Shown here in pieces: positions 16,685-25,817 of a stretch of 51,188 bases of DNA (positions are counted from its first letter, which is position 1; the number at the start of each line of letters is the position of its first letter). The stretch lies in assembly GCA_002498385.1 (NCBI GenBank), contig DAHH01000015.1, positions 259,020 through 310,207 on the forward strand, written 5' to 3'. The stretch comes from Methanobacterium sp. UBA410. GTDB taxonomy: Archaea; Methanobacteriota; Methanobacteria; Methanobacteriales; Methanobacteriaceae. The position numbers were made by a program, and so were the translations under genes. Under the pieces are notes generated by a model. That model did no database searches and had not been told where the DNA came from. It saw only the letters and a list, made by a program, of their open reading frames with translations.

Positions 16685-17140
16685 TCAGTAACCAACGCGT
16701 TCCATTTCTTCATTCCAGAGTTTTGGATTCTTCTCTATGTATTCCTGCATCATCTTCCTGCACTCTGGAAGGTTCAGGTTCACGACTTCAACCTCGTTCT
16801 CCTTTAGAAGCTCTTCAGGCCCCCTGAGCGTCTCATTTTCACCCATGACAACTCTTGGAATCTTGTAAAGGAGCACCATACCAGAACACATCTCACACGG
16901 CGATAGCGTGGTGTAAAGGGTGCACTTCCTGTAGTCTGTACCTTTAAGTCTTCCAGCGTTCTCAACACAGTCCATTTCACCATGGAGGATGGTTGAACCC
17001 TTCTGGATGAGTCTGTTGTGGCCCCTTGAGATGATATTTCCGTTTTGAACCAGAACTGCACCAATTGGGATTCCTCCCCCTTTTAAGCTTTTTTTAGCCT
17101 CTTTTATGGCTTCCTGAATATATTTTTGGTGGTTTGGCAT
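16685..17140 (-). CDS. Cytosine deaminase-like zinc deaminase (yeast FCY1 type)
   Basis: A 151-residue deaminase of the CDA fold. Zinc ligands are His53 with the catalytic Glu55 (HGEMD) and Cys82/Cys85 (PCEMC). Beyond the generic motif, the segments LYTTLSPCEMCSG, IPRVVMGEN and ECRKMMQEYIEKNPKLWNEE align by eye with fungal cytosine deaminase, and the 151-residue length also fits that small form, not CodA. A guanine or tRNA adenosine deaminase is the main alternative, but the C-terminal tail argues for cytosine. It would return cytosine to uracil for salvage. Single gene. Confidence 0.78.
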   Translation of the reverse strand: MPNHQKYIQEAIKEAKKSLKGGGIPIGAVLVQNGNIISRGHNRLIQKGSTILHGEMDCVENAGRLKGTDYRKCTLYTTLSPCEMCSGMVLLYKIPRVVMGENETLRGPEELLKENEVEVVNLNLPECRKMMQEYIEKNPKLWNEEMERVGY

Positions 17141-17273
17141 GAGATTTAACCTATTTCTTTTCTAAGAAAAATGACCTAATAAATTTTTAAAAAAAGATCA
17201 TTTCATGAGAAGTATAAAACAGACATGAATCCTCAATAAAATTAAAAATAAAAAAAATAGTTAAATAAAAGGT

Positions 17274-19610
17274 TTAAAACCGTTTCCTATCCTTCAATTC
17301 CTGTAGTTTTCCTGGGTTCCATCCGCCTGAGGCTGATTTTGAGTGGCCGACCTGTTGGACGTATCCGGTTATTCTGTCGTACCATTCTACCTCGTCCACT
17401 TCTCCACAGGTTCCACATTTGTCTTGAAGTCCTTTCATGAGGGTTTTACATTTCATGCAGAAGCTGAGGGCTGAGCTGTAGGCCCAGAATCCTATGTCGG
17501 ATTTTCTGGCTATCTTGTTTGTGAGGCTCATGAGGGCGTCTGGGTCTGCGTAGGATTCTCCCATGAAGGCATGGAATATGTGGCCTCCAAGTGTTAGTGG
17601 GTGGAATTTCTCCTCTATCCTTATCTTATCTGGTAGAAGCACGTCTGCATCCACTGGGACGTGGGATGAGTTCGTGTAATAGTATGAACCCTTATCTCCA
17701 TTGGTTATGGCTTTTTCTGGGAACTTCTCCCTGTCAAGCATTGCAAACCTGTGGGCTGTTGATTCTGCTGGCGTCTGGAGTACGCTCCACCTTAAACCTG
17801 TTTCCTTTTTGAGTTCGTCTGCCCTCTTGTTTATGTATTTTATAACTTCAAGTCCGAATTTGCGGGCGTTGTCATCCTGGATTCCTGCACCGCAGTGGGA
17901 GAGCAGCATCTCATTCAATCCAACAAATCCAAAGGACAGGGTTGAGTTGTCAACGTTGTAGTAGGGTTTTCCATCTATTTTCTGGGTTAAAAATGGCAGG
18001 AGGTTGTAGTCGTTCAGGCAGTGCAGTGCCTGCTTTCTGCGAAGCAGGAGAACCTTTTCTGCAAGTCCCATGTAGGAGTCAAGGTATTCAAATACGTCAT
18101 CATCAGTGGTTGAGTTGTAGGCTATTCTTGGGAGGTTCAAAGTCACGTATGCAAGGTTTCCTGTTCTGAGGCAGTCCTTGGACCAGTCCCCTGTCCAGTT
18201 GTCGTTGAGCTCTGTTCTGCATCCCATGTAGTTGGCCATGTTTCCCCTGTAACTTGGAAGCATGTTAACGAAGTATGAGGTTCCGTACTTGGCTGAAAGT
18301 TCATGGACACGTCTTAAATCGTCTTCAAAGTCTCCTTTAAGCACTTCCTTCCTCAGCATGTAGATGGTGTTCGGGAAGAGGTGTGGTTTTCCATCGGAAT
18401 CACCCCTCAAGAGTTCCTCTGTGAATGCCCTTTGAAGTGCCTCTGTCTCCTCTTCAAAGTCTCCGTAAACCCCTACAACTTCTCCTCCAGGCCCATATGC
18501 TGTTTCATCTTTAAGGAAGTCCGGAACTGTGAACTCCAGGTTCATGGATGTGAAGGGTACCTGACTGCCCCTTGCAGCGTATGCCATGTTCAGGTTGTAT
18601 ATGAGCATCTGTACTGCCTGTTTAATCTCATCATAGGAGAGTCCTGTAGCGAATGGTGCTACAAAAACGTTCCAGAGGCTCATTGACTGTCCACCACTCA
18701 TGTTCTGCTGTGCTGCCAGCATTATCTCTCCTGTGTGGTTCATGAGTGTTCCTATATGCTTTGGTGCTCCTGCAATGGATGTATGGTCTCCTGTACCGTC
18801 CACCTTCAAACCGTACCGTATGAACGACCTCAGATCGTGCTGTAGGCAGTTTAATGGCCTTCCTGAGAAGAACTCAAGGTCGTGTATGTGTATGTCTCCA
18901 CTCATGTGTGCATCTGCAAGCTGATTTGGCAGACTTAAGAGTGCGTACTGTTTCAGGGCCTCATCTGCAACGTACTTGTGAACTGTTTCAGGGTTGTGGA
19001 TCATGTTTGCGTTGTCCCTGGAGCCGTTCCTTATGAGGTTGGTTATGTTGTAAACAGGTATACCAAGCCTTGTGTACTTTTTACGCAGCGTTTCAAGACC
19101 ATTCTCAACGAGCTTGGTGTTCACGATCTCCCTTATCATTGGAGCTGTGAGATACTCAACGTCCAGTTTTTTAAGTTCCTTCCATACCTGTGTTGCTATC
19201 TTCCTTGCAAGTTCTCCAGAAGCATCTGTTTCTACAATCAATGTTTTTTCGATTTTTCTTTGGTCAAATGGTTCTATGGTGTCTCGGGATGTTCTAACCC
19301 TCAGAGTGTTGGCTGCCTCGTACTTCTCAGCAAGTTTTTTGTTAACCTTCTTAAGCTGGTCGTACACAAGGACCTTGATCTCTGCCGTGGACATACCATC
19401 ATAGGCTGTGGCTGCAACGCGTAAAGCAATCTTCTCAGAAGCCCACAGGGGAGCTCCAACCATTAAGCAGGACCGCAATACCTTTTCATGACTAAATTTT
19501 TCAAATATGCCATTATTTTTAATTACGCAGGTCTGTGCTTTTGTGGGAATTGCTGCCATTACCCGTACATCCTCCATTTCCAATTCTTCCTTTTCTAAGT
19601 CTTCCCTCAT
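17274..19610 (-). CDS. nrdD: Anaerobic ribonucleoside-triphosphate reductase NrdD
   Basis: Glycyl-radical enzyme making dNTPs under anaerobic conditions. An ATP-cone lies near the N-terminus (TCVIKNNGIFEKFSHEKVLRS). The long catalytic barrel has SGRPLNCLQHDLRSF and the FVGLNE segment. The C-terminal zinc site has two CxxC pairs (CMKC, CGTC), followed by RITGY and a glycine-rich tail; the radical glycine is in RITGY. Two adjacent ATGs (19613, 19610) follow AGGTG; the second has the better six-base spacing and is used, while GTG at 19619 overlaps the site. The result is about 778 residues. The activase NrdG is not adjacent. Confidence 0.94.
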   Translation of the reverse strand: MREDLEKEELEMEDVRVMAAIPTKAQTCVIKNNGIFEKFSHEKVLRSCLMVGAPLWASEKIALRVAATAYDGMSTAEIKVLVYDQLKKVNKKLAEKYEAANTLRVRTSRDTIEPFDQRKIEKTLIVETDASGELARKIATQVWKELKKLDVEYLTAPMIREIVNTKLVENGLETLRKKYTRLGIPVYNITNLIRNGSRDNANMIHNPETVHKYVADEALKQYALLSLPNQLADAHMSGDIHIHDLEFFSGRPLNCLQHDLRSFIRYGLKVDGTGDHTSIAGAPKHIGTLMNHTGEIMLAAQQNMSGGQSMSLWNVFVAPFATGLSYDEIKQAVQMLIYNLNMAYAARGSQVPFTSMNLEFTVPDFLKDETAYGPGGEVVGVYGDFEEETEALQRAFTEELLRGDSDGKPHLFPNTIYMLRKEVLKGDFEDDLRRVHELSAKYGTSYFVNMLPSYRGNMANYMGCRTELNDNWTGDWSKDCLRTGNLAYVTLNLPRIAYNSTTDDDVFEYLDSYMGLAEKVLLLRRKQALHCLNDYNLLPFLTQKIDGKPYYNVDNSTLSFGFVGLNEMLLSHCGAGIQDDNARKFGLEVIKYINKRADELKKETGLRWSVLQTPAESTAHRFAMLDREKFPEKAITNGDKGSYYYTNSSHVPVDADVLLPDKIRIEEKFHPLTLGGHIFHAFMGESYADPDALMSLTNKIARKSDIGFWAYSSALSFCMKCKTLMKGLQDKCGTCGEVDEVEWYDRITGYVQQVGHSKSASGGWNPGKLQELKDRKRF

Positions 19611-19803
19611 CATTAACACCTATTATCTAGTTACATTACATTTGATTTTTAAAAGATTTAAATCATTCTAATTAGGATTATTCAAAAATTTAATTTCTAA
19701 AAATTTATTCAAAAACAAAATCAGGAGAGGTTTAACCTTTGGAGTAATACTCTTTTAAAGTTAAGCTTCCAAAAATTTGAGAGCACATGAAATGGATTAA
19801 CTT

Positions 19804-22800
19804 CTATAAAAACACGTCTAATGAGCTTTGTTTTGATTTATCACTCTCAAAAAGTGATTTTATACCTGATTCGAGAAGTTCTATCCTCTGAACAAGATAC
19901 TCATCGATCGGATACTTTTTAGAGAGCTCCTTGGATATTTCAAGATATTTAACAACAGAACCCTTGGATATGCTCAAAACAAGGTTACTTCCACACGTAC
20001 ATTCACCAGATAATGGCATCCTCCTGTACTTCTTGTTGCACTTGGTGCAGCGAACCTTCTGCTTCGAGAACGCCCTGAGGTTTCCAGCCATATCCGGGAG
20101 AAAGTGGGAGTTTAAAACACCCTCAACAACCCCGCTCTGGTCAACAGCCCTTATCTTCTCTGCAAGATCTATCTGCCCTTCAACCTTTTCCTTCATGGTT
20201 GCAAGCATCTTGTAAAGGCATTGTTTCGGTCCGCTGTGTATGCTTGAAGTGTTATGGGAGAACATGAGTCCCTCATACTGCGCTGGTGTTCCTATACGTT
20301 TTTTAACGTCGTCCACAAGATCCATAACATCCGATGGCTTTTCAAATTCCAGTGTCTTCTCGTAGAGCTCTAATGGAATTCTTGGCATTGCATCTATGTT
20401 GTGAGATTCATCATCTATTTCTTCAGGGTCTATTCTGGATGAGAGAACCAGAGGCGCATCCATTTTACCTCCACGTGTGCTTGGAAGGTAAACCTTGGAG
20501 AAGTTAAGGAGTGCATCCATGAGAAGCATTATTGAATCTTCATCACTGTCGCAGTTCCTCCTCTTGGCAGAATGGAAGTATGGATGAGCGTAGCAGCACA
20601 GAGCCTTGGTAAAGCCAACGATCCTTCCAAGAACGCCTGCAGACGTGTGGGGTGCAAGGCCAACCACCAGCTGTCCAATGAGATCCTCCCTTTTCTCAAC
20701 ATTGTAAAACCTATCAAGTTCATAAAAATTCTCAAGAAGGTCATCTATGAACTTTGAAACATGTATAAGGTAGTCTGCACATTTCTCTGAAATCACAACG
20801 TCCTGGATCCTGATCTCAACGATCTGATCGTCCCTTTCAATTGGGTCGCCGTGGATGTCATGGGTGTAACCCATTTCCCTGAGTTTTTCAGGGGTAACAC
20901 CAATCTCTGAGGGTATAAAATGGGTTAAAGGCAAGTCCGTTGAGTCATGCCTTATGGTTGCATCTTTAAAGGTGAAAACACCATTTTTAGCCCTTAATAT
21001 TCCCTTCTCAAGGGGTTCTGGGAATTTTTCCTCTGATATCATTCCCTGAACACCCTTTATCTCGTCGAGCCTGCGCACTCCAACATGCTCATATGCCTTT
21101 TTAAGGAGGTTTGAAAGGTTTATCTTCTTCCTGCCCGAACTTGTTGGCTCTGTTTTGGAGCCGCACACGGGACATATTGCCTGCATGGAACTTATTCCAC
21201 AGTTTGTACACTTACAGCGGGCAATTTCAACTGTTATGCTACCCTTCTTAGCTGCATCAATTATGTTACGCCTACTGCCCCCATTGGTACCTATTGGGAA
21301 AAGGGAGTGAGGTGCAGGTTTCATTTTCCTTTCTTTACTCTTTTCAGGCCTTCCAACCCTTCCACCAATGTAAGTTGGTGCTTTGGCCATTAACTTAACG
21401 GGCGAAACCATGTTTATGGCTTCAAGTGTGTTTAAATCATCATCAAGGTCCAGTGGTCTTCTCAACGTGTTTAAAAGTGCATAGGCATCTTCTTTATCTA
21501 TATTGAGGCTGCCATCTTTAACAGTGTGCGGAACCCCTATGACCTCTAAGATCCTTTTTTCAGGGGCAATGTCTAGGGTTAAACCGTTTTCAAGGTTTAA
21601 GTTAGAGAGGTCATCTTTATCTGAGTCCAGGTTCTGGTGCAGGTAGCTTATAAGTCTGTTTACATCCTCCTTTGTAATATCATGGTAGAAATAGGTGTAT
21701 TCAGGATGCAATGGGACATCATATTTTTCTGATAGCTCAAATGCCCGTTTTGAACCTATTTTTTCTGTTTTTAATGATTCTAGGTCCAGTTCTTCCCCAT
21801 ACTTGGGTGATTTTTCAATGGTCTGAACCCACCATTCTTCACACCAGCCTGCAGGCAGGAGTACGTGGTTGTTTCTCAGAAACTCCCCGAATGCAACCAG
21901 CATGTCCCCTATAAAAAGGATCTCCTCCACCTGGTTTTTTATTTCCCTTGCCTGGTCCTCTGATCTTACCTTAACAACACTTCCATCCCGGAGTTTCACT
22001 ATGGGGCCATCTATGCTGTCGCATGGAACAACACAGTTCCCTTTGCCTGGTCTTTCTATCTTCATCTGGGTTCCAACGGCCAAAAATCCAACGATTTCCA
22101 TGGTTGAGGGGTGCACCCCCATTGCAGCAAGTCCTGTGTTTCTAGACCTTCCATACCTTAACCTGAAACCACCTTTGGCCTTTGGATATGCTAAAACTGG
22201 TCTTCCACCGATGATATCCCGCATGTACTTGTCGTCTACCTTATCGGAGTCTTCATCATCCTTTGAATCCGGGGCCTTCACGAATTTTTCAAGCCAGTTC
22301 CATCCATCGATCTTCAACTTACTTGCATACTTCATTACCTTAGGGGCTTTCTGTATAACTCCTTCTGCCATTGCAAGGAGAGCTCCTCCCCTTATGTTGT
22401 TGGTCTCAACCCTCTCAAGGTCTCGGTTTGAAACCTCTATCTTATCAGTTGCCTCCCCTGTTATCTCAACTGGAACGTTTCTTATGGTTAACCGGACCTC
22501 ATCCGGTTTTGGTGAGTACTGGAGGTTTGTAACCTCTGATTCATAGAGCTCAACTTCCTCAACGTACCTTTCAACCTCAACGTCAGTGGGTTTGTAGGGG
22601 TCAAGGTCCAATGAAATACGTATGTAGTCCCCTATGAGAACTGCAAGTGCTGCCGCAGTTCCTCCAGCGCTTCTTATGGGCCCTGCAAAGTAAACAGCCA
22701 GGTAGTATCCCTGGTCAAAGTTCTGCTTGATCCTGATCTTGGCTATTCCCTCAAGGGGTGCTGCAACAACCCCCTCTGTTAAAATTGCAAGGGCCGTTCT

Positions 22801-23103
22801 GGTTGCCTGATCCGCCTTCTTTTCCTTAACATCCATACTGTCTTCTTTACCTTCCTCATCGGGTGTTGTCACGATCTCCCGGGCTATCTGGAAGGCCACC
22901 TCTTCACGCGACCTATCATCCTCAAGCTCCTTTATCCTGGCCGCAATACCCTCCGGCCCAACAAGTCCCTCAACCCTTTCTGCAAGGTCTTTTGCAAGGG
23001 GTATTTCAGGTTCTAACTCAATATCAAGCCCTTTAAGCCTTGCCTGCCTTGCTACATCGTAAAGCTTTTTTGTTTCATTCTCAAGAGTTTCAAAGTATCC
23101 CAT
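19804..23103 (-). CDS. polC: DNA polymerase D, large subunit DP2
   Basis: Catalytic subunit of the archaeal replicative polymerase D, 1099 residues, which is the normal length without an intein. The N-terminus (MGYFETLENETKKLYDVARQ) and the YFAGPIRSAGGTAAALAVL segment are typical. Two zinc modules are visible: CKCTNCG...CPVCGS and, near the end, CTKCNKKYRR...CTCGS. The active-site loop reads AKRRNCDSDEDSIMLLMDALLNF, holding the metal-binding aspartates; Pyrococcus has Gly where this protein has Ser between them. The C-terminus ends in a short QSSLDVFL tail of the kind that binds PCNA. The small subunit DP1 is not in the window. Confidence 0.96.
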   Translation of the reverse strand: MGYFETLENETKKLYDVARQARLKGLDIELEPEIPLAKDLAERVEGLVGPEGIAARIKELEDDRSREEVAFQIAREIVTTPDEEGKEDSMDVKEKKADQATRTALAILTEGVVAAPLEGIAKIRIKQNFDQGYYLAVYFAGPIRSAGGTAAALAVLIGDYIRISLDLDPYKPTDVEVERYVEEVELYESEVTNLQYSPKPDEVRLTIRNVPVEITGEATDKIEVSNRDLERVETNNIRGGALLAMAEGVIQKAPKVMKYASKLKIDGWNWLEKFVKAPDSKDDEDSDKVDDKYMRDIIGGRPVLAYPKAKGGFRLRYGRSRNTGLAAMGVHPSTMEIVGFLAVGTQMKIERPGKGNCVVPCDSIDGPIVKLRDGSVVKVRSEDQAREIKNQVEEILFIGDMLVAFGEFLRNNHVLLPAGWCEEWWVQTIEKSPKYGEELDLESLKTEKIGSKRAFELSEKYDVPLHPEYTYFYHDITKEDVNRLISYLHQNLDSDKDDLSNLNLENGLTLDIAPEKRILEVIGVPHTVKDGSLNIDKEDAYALLNTLRRPLDLDDDLNTLEAINMVSPVKLMAKAPTYIGGRVGRPEKSKERKMKPAPHSLFPIGTNGGSRRNIIDAAKKGSITVEIARCKCTNCGISSMQAICPVCGSKTEPTSSGRKKINLSNLLKKAYEHVGVRRLDEIKGVQGMISEEKFPEPLEKGILRAKNGVFTFKDATIRHDSTDLPLTHFIPSEIGVTPEKLREMGYTHDIHGDPIERDDQIVEIRIQDVVISEKCADYLIHVSKFIDDLLENFYELDRFYNVEKREDLIGQLVVGLAPHTSAGVLGRIVGFTKALCCYAHPYFHSAKRRNCDSDEDSIMLLMDALLNFSKVYLPSTRGGKMDAPLVLSSRIDPEEIDDESHNIDAMPRIPLELYEKTLEFEKPSDVMDLVDDVKKRIGTPAQYEGLMFSHNTSSIHSGPKQCLYKMLATMKEKVEGQIDLAEKIRAVDQSGVVEGVLNSHFLPDMAGNLRAFSKQKVRCTKCNKKYRRMPLSGECTCGSNLVLSISKGSVVKYLEISKELSKKYPIDEYLVQRIELLESGIKSLFESDKSKQSSLDVFL

Positions 23104-23685
23104 AACAGTCCCTTGTCAATTTATTAAGCATTTATCTATTATTCTGTAAGATTACCCTATTCTGTAAGATTACCAATTTTCATTAGATCACGATTTTATA
23201 AAGATTTTATGGATTTTCTGTATTCCCTAGATGTAGGTTTCATATTCCACAGGTGTAGAATGGTTTCAGGGTCTCTGATGGTTTCATGGCCCATCACCAT
23301 GGCCCTCTAAAAAAACGTGATTAACTCCCAAAAAAACAATTCCTTTGAATGTTTTCATATGTCCAAAACCATTTATAAATCTGCCCATGAAATGGGAATT
23401 AATTTAAAAAAACGCTTAAAATAATTTAATATCAATATAAATTACTAAAAAATATTTGTTGTTCTTAAAAGTGTATTTTATACGTTGAAAAAGAGTAATA
23501 ACTGTAAAAAAACGATCTTTTTAATTGGAAACATTTAACCTTTAAACTGAATGAATTTTTTAAAATTTCCTAAACAACCACTACAAATATAAAGCTTGAG
23601 ATAAATATTTAAATCCATAAAATTGAATGTTTTATAGAACCATTTTAAATGGTTAATACCTAAATGAAAAATTTACGGTGATTTC
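23104..23685. other. 582-base gene-free region between polC and secG
   Basis: No sizeable gene is seen. A GC-richer block at about 23245-23310 holds a 16-codon frame (23260-23310, AGGTG four bases upstream) and two direct copies of CATGGCCC at 23285 and 23298. A TATA-like TTTATAAAT at 23372-23380 is followed by CCCAT-GAA-ATGGG at 23384-23396, a possible small hairpin. The remainder is AT-rich. A small RNA cannot be excluded. Confidence 0.45.
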
Positions 23686-23847
23686 ATGGCAAAGAAGGAT
23701 AAAAAAGTGCTCCCACCAAGTGGTGCTGGACTTGTAAGGTTCTACGATGAAGAAACAAGGGGACCCAAATTAACACCAGAACAGGTCGTTATAATGACGA
23801 TCGTGCTGGCAGTGTTCTGTATTGTACTGAGGTTTTCATACTCTTAA
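23686..23847 (+). CDS. secG: Preprotein translocase subunit SecG (Sec61-beta type)
   Basis: A 53-residue tail-anchored subunit of the SecYEG translocon. The cytosolic part contains LPPSGAGLVRFYDEE, the hallmark of archaeal Sec61-beta homologues, followed by GPKLTPEQ. One membrane helix (VVIMTIVLAVFCIVLRF) ends the protein. The ATG at 23686 has GGTGAT at 23678-23683. It lies between polC and purB with no operon partner. Confidence 0.93.
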   Translation: MAKKDKKVLPPSGAGLVRFYDEETRGPKLTPEQVVIMTIVLAVFCIVLRFSYS

Positions 23848-23922
23848 ATTGAGATACATTTTAGAACCTGATGCATAGAGAATATAAAAAAAATTTCTAG
23901 ATCAAAGTTTTGCTTGTAGATT

Positions 23923-23936
23923 CTGGAACGTTCCAG
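23923..23936. promoter_or_regulatory. 14-base perfect palindrome upstream of purB
   Basis: CTGGAACGTTCCAG is a perfect palindrome centred about 75 bases before the purB start, in the short secG-purB gap. It is GC-rich compared with its surroundings, which makes chance less likely. Candidate operator; the regulator is unknown. Confidence 0.5.
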
Positions 23937-24004
23937 TTCGCAAGTCCATTTTTAAAGAGTTTTCTTAGAGAATTTTAATTTTTAATTTTTAAAGGAGTTT
24001 AATC

Positions 24005-25354
24005 ATGGCTATTCATCCTATTGAATACAGGTACAACACAGAAGAGATGAAAAAAGTATGGGATACAGATAATAAGCTTCAAAAAATGCTTGAAGTTGAA
24101 GCTGCACTTGCACAAGCAGAAGCAGAGATTAATATCATCCCAAAAAAAGCTGCAGATGAAATAAAAAGTAAAGCAAGTATTAAATACGTTAAACCAGATA
24201 GGGTGTCCGAAATTGAGATGCAAACCCACCATGACATTGCCTCAATTGTGAAGGCACTTGCAGAGGTCTGTGAAGGGGACGCCGGCGAATACGTGCACTT
24301 TGGTGCAACGTCCAACGATATAATAGACACGTCTCAGTCCATGCTTTTCAGGGACACCCTCGAGATCATAAGGGGCCGAGTTGTGGAGCTTACACAGGTC
24401 ATTTTGAAACTTGCAGAAGAGAACAAGGAAACTGTTTGCATCGGGAGAACCCATGGACAGCACGCCCTTCCAACCACCTACGGTATGAAGTTTGCAATAT
24501 GGGCAGACGAACTCCACCGGCAGATCGAAAGGCTTGACGAGTGCAGGGAAAGGATCTGTGTTGGAATGCTCACAGGAGCTGTTGGTACAACTGCAGCCCT
24601 GGGTAAAGTTGGAATGGTAGTTCACCACAAGGTTTCCGAGATACTGGGTTTGAAACCTGTTCTCATATCCAGCCAGATCGTTCAGAGGGACGTTCACGCT
24701 GAGTTCATAATGTGCCTTGCAAACCTTGCAAGCACCCTTGAGAAGATGGCCCTGGAGATAAGAAACCTTCAGAGAACTGAGATCGGAGAGGTTGGAGAGA
24801 AGTTCGACCCAAAAAAGCAGGTTGGATCGAGCACCATGCCACACAAACGGAACCCAATTACTGGCGAAAGGATCTGTGGAATTTCAAGGGTTATAAGGGC
24901 ATACGTTGCCCCTGCACTTCAGAACAATCCGCTATGGCATGAAAGGGACCTCACAAATTCCTCCTGTGAGAGAATAATCCTGCCCGAGTCCAGCATGCTC
25001 ACAGACTACGTGCTCACCATATCCATAAAACTCTTCAAAAACCTTGTGTTCAACCCTGAAAACATTGAACGAAATTTAAACGCCACCCACGGGCTTATAA
25101 TGGCTGAAAGGTTCATGGCTGAGCTTACAAGAAAAGGTGCAGGTAAACAAACAGCTTACGCGCTTGTAAGGGACTGTTCCCAGGAAGCCTACGCCCAAAA
25201 TGTTGGGTTGAAGGAGATAGTTTCATCAAACCCTGATATAAGGAATTATCTGACGGAGGGAGAGATCGAAGAGTTAATGGACCCCCACACCTATCTTGGT
25301 TCTGCGGTTGAAATGGTGGACGGAGTTTTAAAGGATTCAAAGAACTGGTTTTAG
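24005..25354 (+). CDS. purB: Adenylosuccinate lyase
   Basis: Catalyses two fumarate-releasing steps of purine synthesis (SAICAR and adenylosuccinate cleavage). The 449-residue protein begins MAIHPIEYRYNTEEMKKVW and contains the superfamily signature GSSTMPHKRNP near residues 274-284, with THGQHALPTTYG and TSNDIIDTSQ supplying active-site residues. AAAGGAG lies shortly before the ATG. The gene is not clustered with other pur genes. Confidence 0.96.
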   Translation: MAIHPIEYRYNTEEMKKVWDTDNKLQKMLEVEAALAQAEAEINIIPKKAADEIKSKASIKYVKPDRVSEIEMQTHHDIASIVKALAEVCEGDAGEYVHFGATSNDIIDTSQSMLFRDTLEIIRGRVVELTQVILKLAEENKETVCIGRTHGQHALPTTYGMKFAIWADELHRQIERLDECRERICVGMLTGAVGTTAALGKVGMVVHHKVSEILGLKPVLISSQIVQRDVHAEFIMCLANLASTLEKMALEIRNLQRTEIGEVGEKFDPKKQVGSSTMPHKRNPITGERICGISRVIRAYVAPALQNNPLWHERDLTNSSCERIILPESSMLTDYVLTISIKLFKNLVFNPENIERNLNATHGLIMAERFMAELTRKGAGKQTAYALVRDCSQEAYAQNVGLKEIVSSNPDIRNYLTEGEIEELMDPHTYLGSAVEMVDGVLKDSKNWF

Positions 25355-25817
25355 ATCAATCCATCAGTACCCTTTTAAAGGCTTATTTTATTTTTTAAAG
25401 TTTAGAAGATGTCTCAGTATTACCTTTAAAATGTTTAGTTATTGCTTATTTTCGAGTTTAAAACCTTATTTTTCCATGTTTTTTTCAGATTTTATTTTTT
25501 CAGATTTTAGTTATGAAACAGCCTTTTTATTAAATAAGAAGATTTACTTTTTAGGATAGGATTATAAACTTGTTGAAAACATGAAAACATACAACATGGC
25601 TTTTATTCTAATTTTTATTCAGTTTATCCTAAACCATTTTTTTTGTAAACAAAAGATTTAATCAACGTCAATTCCAAAAATGCCCTCACAATATACATAT
25701 AAACCCATTTTAGAAGAGAAAACTGTTTACCAATTGTCAATCATCAAACCCACCCAAAATCATATTATGATAATGAGGAGATAATAAAACGTAATTACCA
25801 TGGGAAGGTGAGAAATA
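25355..25817. other. Gene-free AT-rich region downstream of purB
   Basis: No gene seen. T-rich tracts from 25380 to 25520 would serve as terminators for purB. A TATA-like stretch (ATATACATATAAA) at about 25691-25703 may drive the next gene. AAGGTGAG at 25805-25812 is the ribosome site of the gene at 25818. Confidence 0.5.

Noticed and set aside
21869..22546. 225-codon plus-strand frame inside polC
   Set aside because: Antisense to well-conserved PolC sequence, with a Ser/Pro-rich composition typical of a mirror frame.
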